64,000 nt of DNA from NCBI GenBank assembly GCA_001766655.1, contig MJCC01000020.1, positions 192,331 to 256,330 of the forward strand, given 5' to 3'. A program made the translations under genes and the position numbers. Shown piece after piece: positions 55,719-64,000 of this stretch; position 1 is the first letter of the stretch, and every line of letters starts with the position of its first letter. The notes beneath the pieces are model-generated. The model was not told the origin of the DNA, did no database searches, and was given only the letters and a program-made list of their open reading frames with translations. The DNA is from Phytomonas francai. Its lineage: Eukaryota; Euglenozoa; Kinetoplastea; Trypanosomatida; Trypanosomatidae.

Positions 55719-57506
55719 ATGACTCGAGATTCTTCTTCTTCATCGTTGCAAAATTTGCGATCTTGGGCTCCTATGTTCCAGGAAGCCAAGAAACCTACCC
55801 AATCGTCTCCAGAGCGTTACGTATCCAAACACCCTTTCCGTTCTGCTGATGTGTCCCAGTCTCATTTGGAACCTTCAAAGCCCCATTTGTTTGACTATTT
55901 AGAGAAGCTCCGCGGCAGCGTACAAGAACAGGCTGCTTTGTCTCTACGGGCATCTGCTGTGATGTCTTCTAAATCTCGAAATGAAGAGGAGGAGGTTGAC
56001 AAAAGAGATCAACAGAATACAGACCATCGTTATTCACGGCCAGTCTCATTGCTGTCACGCATGAGGTCTTTTTTTGTCTCCATGTCTCAAGTACCAGAGC
56101 AAAATGAGAATGAAGTAATTCAGTGTACCGGTCATAACCAAAAATTTTCATTGGGCATACACCAGAAACCTGATGAGGATCGAGGTGCAAGGTTAACAAA
56201 GCGTCAAAGACAGCCGCCAATAAATAATCTTCCTGAAAGTAAATATTCATGTGACACTGATAGTGCAATGAATTATCCAAAGGTGTTAGAAAGTAATACT
56301 TACCCGGGTGTTTCCAAAGGCAAAATGGCTGGTTTCGAAACCAACCAACCAGTTTCGACACACACAGTATCCGGTATGCATAGTCAGTCTTCTTTTTCTT
56401 CCCCTGCCGTGGCTGCCACAAAAGAAAGAAAAGATGATTCATGCAACTACCAGCCCCCGCAGAAGCGGGAACGACGGCACTCCTTGACTCCGGCTAGTAC
56501 TGCGCTGAAAAATACAGGTCCCGGCCAGATGCGACAATCATGGTCGTGGGTGGCATCTGCAGACAAGGATGCGAAGCCTACGGACGGTTGTGCTGTCATA
56601 GGCCCGTCTTTTGAAGTAAAGAAACATTTAACTAAAGATGGGCAGGCACCACTTTCCTCCGGTGGTGAAACGGGTTCTAGTGTTCACAATCTTAAAGTAG
56701 CCAGTGTATTTAGAATGAGTCAGCATAACCCTTGGCAAGACACGGATTCGAATCCTGCTTCTTATGGAGACAAAGCGCCTAGCTCATCAGATGCAGGGAA
56801 ACTTACAGCTGTCGCGTCAATGCGCTTAGCAATCCACGAAAAGGGTTCCATTCCTGAACTATCGCAGGGAAACGTCAATACAAGCGTTTCAATTGCAAAT
56901 CAAGATCCTCGCCGGAGAAGTGAGAGCGGTGGAAAACGCAAACAATCTGTCCGTAATACCCCTAAACGTCTTGTTCAGGAGGTGAGGGGTGGTAGCAGCC
57001 AACTTGTTGGTGCGGGTATGCGCCATATGGTGTTTGACACGTCTTCACTACTTGAGTCGGACCCCGGTGTGCTTAATTTGATTGTCGAGAAGTGCGTGAT
57101 ATGTATTCCTTTCACTGTCCTTCATGAGCTTGATTTGTTTAACAAGGGAATCAACAAGACGATGTCATCAGCGGAGACGGATTCTAAACGTGAATGGCTT
57201 AGACATCGATCCCGTGAAATTAGAAATTTCATTTTAGCCCAACAGAGGAGCAAACATCCCGATACGTCAGAGGCTTGTCACATAAGAATACAAAAGCGTA
57301 CAGAAGTAATGTCAGAGTACCATGACAAAGCTAAAAGTAACGATGATTATATTTTAGGATTCGCAGTTTATTTGAAAGAGCGAGAGAAACTAGATCAGGT
57401 CACATTTATAACTGAAGATAAATTTCTTTTAATCAAGGCAAAAAATGAGATCGGTGATAGCTACTCGTATGTGGATTTGAAGCGCTCTTTTGGTTTGCAT
57501 TTTTAA
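55719..57506 (+). CDS. Swt1-like PIN-domain endoribonuclease
   Basis: The 595-residue protein has a long disordered N-terminal part (1-430; Ser, Gln, Lys-rich, with no domain I recognise) and a C-terminal PIN domain at about 435-595. PIN acidic residues are in place: D in MVFDTSSLL, E in VLHELDLF, the SNDDYIL motif and D in ITEDKFLL. The order and the NDD..IL...YL spacing resemble the Swt1 family, which degrades mRNA at the nuclear pore in yeast. That role here is inference; other PIN ribonucleases are possible. The first ATG is at 55719; a TTG upstream is unlikely. Codon use is AT-rich compared with genes such as the dynein. Confidence 0.8.
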   Translation: MTRDSSSSSLQNLRSWAPMFQEAKKPTQSSPERYVSKHPFRSADVSQSHLEPSKPHLFDYLEKLRGSVQEQAALSLRASAVMSSKSRNEEEEVDKRDQQNTDHRYSRPVSLLSRMRSFFVSMSQVPEQNENEVIQCTGHNQKFSLGIHQKPDEDRGARLTKRQRQPPINNLPESKYSCDTDSAMNYPKVLESNTYPGVSKGKMAGFETNQPVSTHTVSGMHSQSSFSSPAVAATKERKDDSCNYQPPQKRERRHSLTPASTALKNTGPGQMRQSWSWVASADKDAKPTDGCAVIGPSFEVKKHLTKDGQAPLSSGGETGSSVHNLKVASVFRMSQHNPWQDTDSNPASYGDKAPSSSDAGKLTAVASMRLAIHEKGSIPELSQGNVNTSVSIANQDPRRRSESGGKRKQSVRNTPKRLVQEVRGGSSQLVGAGMRHMVFDTSSLLESDPGVLNLIVEKCVICIPFTVLHELDLFNKGINKTMSSAETDSKREWLRHRSREIRNFILAQQRSKHPDTSEACHIRIQKRTEVMSEYHDKAKSNDDYILGFAVYLKEREKLDQVTFITEDKFLLIKAKNEIGDSYSYVDLKRSFGLHF

Positions 57507-59269
57507 TAAATACCCCTCACATGCCAGATTCGAGGGCTGATTTTATCTCTAGTTCTTTTTCTTTTTATTAGATTGTTTCATGTTAGTCGATGTGCTGACT
57601 TGAATGGAAATTTATTTGACCAGTTGTACAACAACAACGTAGTTTCCACAGATGAATGTCCTATTGTGCGCTGATACTTTCTATTGTGTGCGTTTCAATT
57701 TGGGTGATTAATATTTGGTTCTCTCCAAAGCGAGCGGGTCAAGCTATTTTTTTCCCAGCGTAAGTTTTTTTGGTCGAGGTCTTGGGTATCAAGCTTATAC
57801 GATTACTTTTTTTGGGCTGTCTTGCGGTGGTTATGTAACATTCTTGCGTCAAGTCTCCCCCAATTCAAAGGAAACAGATCAGGCCACCTTTTCGAAAATA
57901 CATATAATAGGTGATTTTCACGGTGGTTAGGTTTCCAGTCAAAGCTAAGGGAACGCAAATACAACATGCAAGCAGCCTACAATTCCTCCACAGTTCGTTA
58001 CATACCGATTTGTGTGTATTAAGAATATAATACCTATATAACCATTTGTAAAAAAAAAAAATGTTTGTGCAGAGTTTAACTCAATACCTAGATATAGGGA
58101 GGTTAATAAAAGAGAACTGGTACGGGCAAGTGATTTTAGTTGCATCTGCATTGGTGCAAAATGGCCTTGTGTGGTAAAGACAAACTATTCCAGCCATAGG
58201 AAGTGTCAAGAGCCAAATTTACACTTTGTTTTGGCTATGCTGTTACCATTTCAGAACACTAGAAAGGGTTGAAAGTTGTGATAGGAGGGGGGGGGGGGGG
58301 GGGGGGGTAAGCTGGTTCTTTTCAGCCTCTATATCTTGAAGTAGTTGATCAGTCTTGTTTATTCTTCACTACCTCTTTACACATGAAAACAAACGAATGA
58401 ATTCCCTCATACTTTATTGGGGAGTCATCATCCATAGTTGGACTTGTTTTCATTAGGAGGAGGCAAGGTGCGTGTTTGCATATTCTCACCACGATGCAAA
58501 TTTTTCCCATAGGAAAGTATCGACTTGGTCGCATTTTTCACGAAGGCCTCAGTGGCACCCTTGTGAAATCTCCCAATTTTTAGTCCTAGTTGATTTCAGA
58601 GTCTGAATTCCCATCTATGTTTTCAATTTTCTCGAGTACTCAAACTAAGCGCATAGCTGTAAGTGGTACGATCGCTTCATTCATGTTCTTGCTTTGATTA
58701 TGTAGAGCGATTACTAGCGGTTCATATTGGCCTCGTATAATTTCCATACGATAACTGTACCTGTCAAAGTAACAACCTAATAATTGGCTCCTTTTAGCTA
58801 ATGAACCTTTTGGAAGAATCAAACATGCATAGTTTTGCCGTCTCGCGAGTCGATATTTGGGTCGATGCATCTAACGACAACTTGACATAGATTGATGCGA
58901 ATATGCATTACAGGCGAGCTTGTGAATGAAAAGGGGACTGCATGTACTGTGTTAATGGAGTTTAGCTTGCTAATGCTACTTTAGCGCACTAAGATACTGG
59001 GTAAACTGTTTTCCAGATAGAATTTAAGGTTTATTTATTTGTCACGCCGTGAAGTGATCTTCTCGATCATTGTTTCACAAATGATTTCCATTTGAGAAGC
59101 GACGAGGGGTATAGCAAATATTTTCCCTCTCAGACTCAATGTGTGGCAGATTGATTTTTGCACCAATATCTTCGTTTGTTTCTCTTTCTGAGCCTAACCA
59201 GGTTATTACCGACTTTAGTGATTTTTTTTTACGGAGTATAAGGTGTTATCATACGTAACATTTACAAAA
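57507..59269. other. Long intergenic spacer PIN protein-RanBP1
   Basis: At 1.76 kb this spacer is less T-rich than others and holds a G21 run (58287-58307) and an A12 run (58050-58061). T-runs at 59222-59230 precede the AG at 59235-59236, a candidate acceptor 33 bases before the RanBP1 ATG. No gene was supported on either strand. Confidence 0.6.
58287..58307. repeat. Homopolymer G21
   Basis: An uninterrupted run of 21 G, longest homopolymer in the window after poly-T tracts. Length is likely approximate in the assembly. Confidence 0.85.
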
Positions 59270-59749
59270 ATGTCAGATAATCTAAAAGCCACTGCTAGCG
59301 AATTGATGGAGATTGAGGAGGTCGACGTTTCTGACGGGGGCGCGGCTCGCTTTGCTGCGGTTGATGTTAAGAGTGACATGGAGAGGTACAACATTAAGTG
59401 GGAGGCTCCGGCCAAACTACTGCGTTTCGATGAAGGTGAAAATCAGTGGAAGGAGCGCGGTGAGGGCAAAGCGCGCATCTTACAGTTTAAGGACGACCGC
59501 AATAAATCCATGTTTGTGTTTCGTCGTGAGGCGACTGGCAAGCTTTCGGCTCACCACTATCTCCAGAAAGGCATGAAAGTAAAGGTGCATCCAAAGAGAG
59601 AAAAGTTACTGTTGTGGACTGCCTTTAAAGATTACACAGACGATGAAGAAGGGTTCCCAGAGAGTTTTTTGATGCAGTTCTCAACGAAGGAGAATGCTCA
59701 AGATGCGCTGAAGCAGATGGAGGAATGCATTGCAGCTTCTAACGTCTGA
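59270..59749 (+). CDS. RANBP1: Ran-binding protein 1 (RanBD domain)
   Basis: RanBP1 binds Ran-GTP and helps RanGAP to stimulate hydrolysis, releasing cargo complexes in nuclear transport. The 159-residue protein has a short N-terminal extension (1-35) and one Ran-binding domain: W.APAKLLRFDEGENQWKERG.G (in two parts here), then RILQFKDDRNKSMFVFRREATGKLSAHHYL, KV..KREKLLLWTAFKDY and the C-terminal helix FSTKENAQDALKQMEE. The spacing fits RanBD throughout, though the W of the usual WVW strand appears as LLLWTAF. The ATG at 59270 follows a T-run and AG closely. A GTG-started extension upstream is unlikely. Confidence 0.93.
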   Translation: MSDNLKATASELMEIEEVDVSDGGAARFAAVDVKSDMERYNIKWEAPAKLLRFDEGENQWKERGEGKARILQFKDDRNKSMFVFRREATGKLSAHHYLQKGMKVKVHPKREKLLLWTAFKDYTDDEEGFPESFLMQFSTKENAQDALKQMEECIAASNV

Positions 59750-60253
59750 AAAATTTTACTTCAGAGGGAGATTGCGAGGAAATTCATTGCAATGCAATAA
59801 TAATGCGTAAATGTTGACGTAATGGGTACGCTTTGATTAAAACAAAGAAAATGGAAATATAAAACACGCCGCCCTAATGAATCTGTGTTGAGATTACCGT
59901 AGTTTATTATGAAAATTCTCAATATTCGATAGGTTATGGTTTCTTCCCCCCACCCCTTTTTTTTTATTTTTTTTCATTTTTTTGAAATTTTTGGTAGATT
60001 TTTTTCCCAGATAAATGCGACTCGGTACACATATACACACATACAATATTCGCATATAGTCTTTAATTTTATTTATTTTATAACACTATCTGAGGAATTG
60101 AAACCAGACTGTTATCAAGGATCCCCATAACGCTCCCCTGAAGTGGGCAAAGCAGGCACACTCAAGAGTTATTACGCCATTCTACAGTTAAAAAATTTTA
60201 CAATCACACTCTTTCCTTTTGTGGATACATATAAAAAAAAAAGAGAGAGAATT
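59750..60253. other. Intergenic spacer RanBP1-SPRY protein
   Basis: AT-rich, with T-rich tracts at 59957-60005 that could serve as polypyrimidine tract, and an A-rich run (60231-60241) just before the next start. No gene is seen. Confidence 0.7.
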
Positions 60254-63200
60254 ATGGACCGACACAGTTTGCAGTATGTCCATATGGTAAGTGGGCAACA
60301 GAGCCAACTTCACAATCCAAATGCTATAGTAAATTTTTATCAACAAATGCAGGCGGTCATTGCACGCGGTTCCACACCCCGGAAAAATTTTCTCATCGAC
60401 TCTACCACTCCTCGTGGGGATGTGGTTATCACAGAAGACTCTGCGATGAAGTCTGTGAACAGTTGGGTTACTTTTAAGGTTACCGAGGGGATTCAGAGAG
60501 GCCTGCATGAGTGGTCCGTGTACATTGAGAATCAGGGTGAGACTAGTGATGGCAGCGGCCTGATGCTTGGAATTGTTCCTCAGAATTTTAACAAGTACGA
60601 CTCCTTCATTTCCCAGGGCGGTGGTTGGTGTTTAAGCCGGGCAGGAAAGTTCTACGGAAACTGGAGACGCCAAGATACTAATGTATCGACGCTCACTTAC
60701 GGTACCGGTGACCATGTTGTTTTTTTGCTCAATTATGACAACGCTACCATGATGGTGCGCGTTGGCAGCACCTATGTGATTGGTGAGATGCATAACCTAA
60801 CCACTGAAGTTTTCCCAGCCATTTCTCTACACTATCGCCAGCAAGTGGTGCGCTTCGAATACCACTTGGTGTGTGAGAATTCTTCCACCAAGCAGTCTGA
60901 CTGGATGCAGCGCGGGTTGTTGCCTTCTGCGGCTGCATTTGTTCCTTTAACACATAGACATATTGAACGGATGCCCTTGGCATCCTATTTATACAGTGAG
61001 GTTTTCAAAGATCGCGCAGTAGAGCGTATTTCGCCAGAGGGAAAATGTGTCGTCAATGAGAAGGATACTAATAGGATCATGTTCTACGACTCTGTGGAGG
61101 CCTCTGAGGCCCGTTTGGTGACCTTGGCCAATGCCTTTGCCGCTGTGCGGCGTTACACGATGCCATCAAGTAGGTCTCAATTTCTCTCCCCTCATGTCAG
61201 TGCGGAATACTTACGGCAACGTGCCTATGACTTTTTGCGAAGGGCTCATGGGGACGACGCACCCTTGCATGATGCAGGGCTGAATTTCTGGGGGACGATG
61301 GTTTTCAATCTTTTCTCGTCCGCATTACAAGCATCAGATAGTAACCCGATGGCTTTATCGTTGATTAAAAGCCTCAAAGACTACTTACTTTCCATGCCGC
61401 CTTTTTCCCTTGCCGAAGTATCCCGCGGCCGAGGTTCATCATCGTTTCGGACACCCTCTTCCCTCGGGATAGCCGGCAACAGGTTGGGTAGTGATGTATC
61501 GTCTATCTTTCCTCAAATTCTCCACCTTGGTGTGAGTGATATCTGTCAACTGCTGGAAACAGCAAATGGGGAAACCAAAAAAGAGCTTAGCCCCACACAA
61601 GAAGCATTGATGGAACTCATAGTGCTTATTGCCCTCCAACGAGGTTTGGTGCATGAGGTTCTACGAGTATGTCGCTATCTTCTGCGCCATCCACAGCAAG
61701 CTGTTTCACGTCCCCTCGTTGAATGGCTGGAGCAACATGATGAAGTGCTTCAGCCAAGTCTGGAACTTCCAGACTTGAGTAGGGTTTGGAGGGCTTGCAA
61801 AAGTTCTGATGGTATGGTCCCCACCGCATTGAATCCTCAACTACCAATTCTTTCGGTTGCATATGGCAATACGTGCCTTTTTGTGCACACAACGGATGGC
61901 ATTAGTAAGTGGGAGTCGAACTCTCAGGGTTCTGAGTTTCCATTTGCCATGTCCATCCATAACAAGGAACCCAGATGGTGTAATGCCGGTGTTTTATGCT
62001 CTAGCATGGCGACCGTACGAACCCATCTTCTTCTTCTCACAGATGTAATGAGCACCACAGGGGTTGCAGTTGTGGTTTACACAATGTCGTTGGTAGTACA
62101 CAGAATTTACCGTTTCGATGACCTAGGTGACGCCTGGCCACGAGGACCAGAAGTGCTCGGCCAGCTTGTCTCTGCTGAAGGAGATAAGTTTCTTTTGGTG
62201 TACCGAACGCTTTCCGGAGAACCATCCACAGTGCCAGTGAACGGTGCCGAAGCGCCTTCTTCTGAACCTCCTGCAGTTAGAAGCAAGAAGCTTTCGAATC
62301 CTTGCACCAATGAGGGTAATCTCGCAGAGGTGAAGGTCCGTGGCTTTAGTTTTACATCGTTCCCGACGCCTTTGTGGACCACGATACTCGGGACACCTCG
62401 TGTAAGTAATTTCACGCTTCGAACTTGTTTGATGCTCATGAAACAAAGTTATATTGACTTAGGGCCACCGGACCTGGCGTTGCAGTCGAGCGGTGGATAC
62501 GTCACCGTGGAGTTGTGGATAAGGTTCCTCGATATTGAGAGCACCTTCACCTTATACCAACACGGTGACAAAAGCACCGGCGGCGAGGTTTTTCTAGAAA
62601 CCGCACACTTGGACGGCGCTTTCAGCATCCGTGGTGGCTATCGTCATGATACGAGGGGCTCTTGTGTAGTATTTGCGCCGTTGCCACCTACGACCAATCA
62701 TCTTTTTCTTCACATTGCCTTAGTGTTTGATGGACAATGGGGTCTTTTTTTTAATGGAGAGCAGGTTGCATGGAACCGCCAGGGGCCTCACGTGTTCCTG
62801 GAGTCACCCCGTCGGCGTTGGACGATCGGAAACGGTTGCATCTGCGAATTGGCATGTCTGCGCGTGTGGCGGACAAATCGCACTGCGCGTGAGATTGCGC
62901 GCGACTATAAACACTATCTAGCTGGTGATGAACCCAGACTTGTGGTCCAGATCTTTTTTAATGAAACAAGCGGTAATGTTCTGTTCAACTATGCTAAATG
63001 TACGGATCTGCAGCAGGCTGTTTGTGTAGGAGATTTCACACATGTCGCCTGTGAACATCACCCCTTGCGTGCATGTGCGGGCTTTAAGGAAATCTGCCAC
63101 GGTGTCGGCCCGAATGGTGATGCCATGTATGGAAATAGTAATGGCACAGCAGAGGCTGCTGTGACACCTTTTCATAGCCCTATTCATGAATGGAGGGATT

Positions 63201-64000
63201 TGGCACACGCAAGGTGCTCCTTAGTGCGCGGCTTACTCATTATTGCTACACCGCTGGGACGCGTCTCCACCCCATATCCTGTGCAGAATGGTTACATGCT
63301 TACTTTTTTTAATGTACACTCGGGGTTTTCGTATTCTTCACACTTTTACATGAGCAGCCAAGACCCCGCGAAATGCTTAATGGGTTGCGACCCCGATGGC
63401 CGATCCTGGGAATTATTCGAAATGGACGCTGATACCAAACAAACTGCGGGTGAGGGGTTTCCTCATACGGTGCCGACCGACAAGAAGAAGTGTATTTTTG
63501 TGTCCATGTTGTCTTTTGAGACGGAGGAAGATGTTCTGACAGCGTCTCCTGGCGCGTCGGCTGCACCCAAACTATCATCCTTGTTCGAAACATGTTCAGG
63601 TACCATCGATTCAAAATCCAATACGAGCCATGAGGCTTCCCATTCTCTGAGCTGTCCCACCATTTCAGTAGAGGGTACATGCGGGCCAAGTGCGCAGCTC
63701 GGTAGAGTCCCCACACGTATTGGTATTCAGGGGGGACCCTCATCTGTCAGTTTCCCAGACGAGAGTAACCACCGTCGGGAGCGAGGAAGAGAAACAGGAG
63801 TAAGTGGACCCTCCCTGTCTTTTCAACCCCTTAGTTACCGTGACTTATCGATAAAGTTGCTCGAGCTGCTAGGCAAGCGTGCTCTGATGGAGCCGATGGG
63901 TGAGGTTTTGCAGTTATTTTCACCACTTGCGGACGATGTGGGAAGAACGTGCGTGCAAGAGATTAAAAAGACCTTTCAGGAACACATGCGGTGGATCAAA
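60254..64000 (+). CDS. Large SPRY and laminin-G-like domain protein, 3'-truncated by window edge
   Basis: The frame from the ATG at 60254 stays open to the end of the window, giving 1249 residues of an unfinished protein. Residues about 75-220 form a SPRY (B30.2-like) domain: GLHEWSVYIEN, GLMLGIVP, GWCLSRAGKFYGNW, GDHVVFLLNYDN and FPAISLHY are its usual strands. A second beta-rich region at about 740-900 (VTVELWIRFLD, FLHIALVFDGQWGLFFNGEQVAW, WTIGNGCICELACLRVWRTNRTAREI) resembles a laminin-G/concanavalin-like lectin domain. The remaining sequence shows no domain I know. SPRY combined with other beta-sandwich domains in a very large protein recalls HERC1-type E3 ubiquitin ligases, in which a HECT domain would be at the far C-terminus, outside this window. 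That is only a suggestion. The start is the first ATG after a T-rich tract. Confidence 0.8.
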   Translation, partial: MDRHSLQYVHMVSGQQSQLHNPNAIVNFYQQMQAVIARGSTPRKNFLIDSTTPRGDVVITEDSAMKSVNSWVTFKVTEGIQRGLHEWSVYIENQGETSDGSGLMLGIVPQNFNKYDSFISQGGGWCLSRAGKFYGNWRRQDTNVSTLTYGTGDHVVFLLNYDNATMMVRVGSTYVIGEMHNLTTEVFPAISLHYRQQVVRFEYHLVCENSSTKQSDWMQRGLLPSAAAFVPLTHRHIERMPLASYLYSEVFKDRAVERISPEGKCVVNEKDTNRIMFYDSVEASEARLVTLANAFAAVRRYTMPSSRSQFLSPHVSAEYLRQRAYDFLRRAHGDDAPLHDAGLNFWGTMVFNLFSSALQASDSNPMALSLIKSLKDYLLSMPPFSLAEVSRGRGSSSFRTPSSLGIAGNRLGSDVSSIFPQILHLGVSDICQLLETANGETKKELSPTQEALMELIVLIALQRGLVHEVLRVCRYLLRHPQQAVSRPLVEWLEQHDEVLQPSLELPDLSRVWRACKSSDGMVPTALNPQLPILSVAYGNTCLFVHTTDGISKWESNSQGSEFPFAMSIHNKEPRWCNAGVLCSSMATVRTHLLLLTDVMSTTGVAVVVYTMSLVVHRIYRFDDLGDAWPRGPEVLGQLVSAEGDKFLLVYRTLSGEPSTVPVNGAEAPSSEPPAVRSKKLSNPCTNEGNLAEVKVRGFSFTSFPTPLWTTILGTPRVSNFTLRTCLMLMKQSYIDLGPPDLALQSSGGYVTVELWIRFLDIESTFTLYQHGDKSTGGEVFLETAHLDGAFSIRGGYRHDTRGSCVVFAPLPPTTNHLFLHIALVFDGQWGLFFNGEQVAWNRQGPHVFLESPRRRWTIGNGCICELACLRVWRTNRTAREIARDYKHYLAGDEPRLVVQIFFNETSGNVLFNYAKCTDLQQAVCVGDFTHVACEHHPLRACAGFKEICHGVGPNGDAMYGNSNGTAEAAVTPFHSPIHEWRDLAHARCSLVRGLLIIATPLGRVSTPYPVQNGYMLTFFNVHSGFSYSSHFYMSSQDPAKCLMGCDPDGRSWELFEMDADTKQTAGEGFPHTVPTDKKKCIFVSMLSFETEEDVLTASPGASAAPKLSSLFETCSGTIDSKSNTSHEASHSLSCPTISVEGTCGPSAQLGRVPTRIGIQGGPSSVSFPDESNHRRERGRETGVSGPSLSFQPLSYRDLSIKLLELLGKRALMEPMGEVLQLFSPLADDVGRTCVQEIKKTFQEHMRWIK

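Noticed and set aside
58345..58430. Minus-strand C-like and D-like boxes (ATGATGA and CTGA)
   Set aside because: The flanks share the same direct sequence and cannot pair as a terminal stem.
58640..58870. Minus-strand frame of 76 codons before RanBP1
   Set aside because: No recognised similarity, opposite to the direction of all other genes, and no splice signal on that strand.

Overview
The window looks like a piece of a trypanosomatid (kinetoplastid) nuclear chromosome. All seventeen protein genes lie on the + strand and none shows an intron. Intergenic spaces are AT-rich and carry long polypyrimidine tracts followed by AG upstream of start codons, as expected for polycistronic transcription with spliced-leader trans-splicing. 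Several products are typical of the group: a mitochondrial family-A DNA polymerase, axonemal dynein, flagellar and basal-body proteins, a kinesin-13 with a SAM domain, and a P4-ATPase of the miltefosine-transporter type. TAA, TAG and TGA all act as stops, so codon-reassigned Blastocrithidia is unlikely. From memory, the gene content resembles Leishmania chromosome 13 (TCP20, dynein heavy chain, squalene monooxygenase, MCAK-like kinesin, miltefosine transporter). I cannot name the species.

Layout: CCT zeta (truncated at the left edge); outer-arm beta-type dynein heavy chain (14 kb); mitochondrial DNA polymerase I-like protein; squalene monooxygenase; kinesin-13; an unrecognised long coiled-coil protein with a C-terminal membrane anchor; SAS-4/CPAP; an Mms2/UEV ubiquitin-E2 variant; RagA/Gtr1 GTPase; an unrecognised 1152-residue protein; an RRM-like protein; the P4-ATPase; a Yos1/IER3IP1 homologue; an IQ-AAA (IQCA1/DRC11-like) protein interrupted by a 140-base run of N; an Swt1-like PIN nuclease; RanBP1; and the N-terminal 1249 residues of a large SPRY/laminin-G-like protein that runs off the right edge.

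No operon logic links the genes; neighbours share only transcription. Recurrent themes are flagellum and basal body (dynein, SAS-4, IQ-AAA protein), microtubules and folding (kinesin-13, CCT), membrane lipid and traffic (squalene monooxygenase, flippase, Yos1), RNA and nuclear transport (PIN nuclease, RRM protein, RanBP1) and nutrient signalling (RagA).

The most interesting non-coding signal is in the GC-richer spacer at 54.1-55.7 kb. Two sequences there have box C/D snoRNA architecture: matched terminal stems, C and D boxes, and 81 nt from box C to box D. The first carries a 12-base guide that fits the conserved LSU rRNA site methylated in yeast as Am2946. A weaker H/ACA-like hairpin with an AGA box lies between them.
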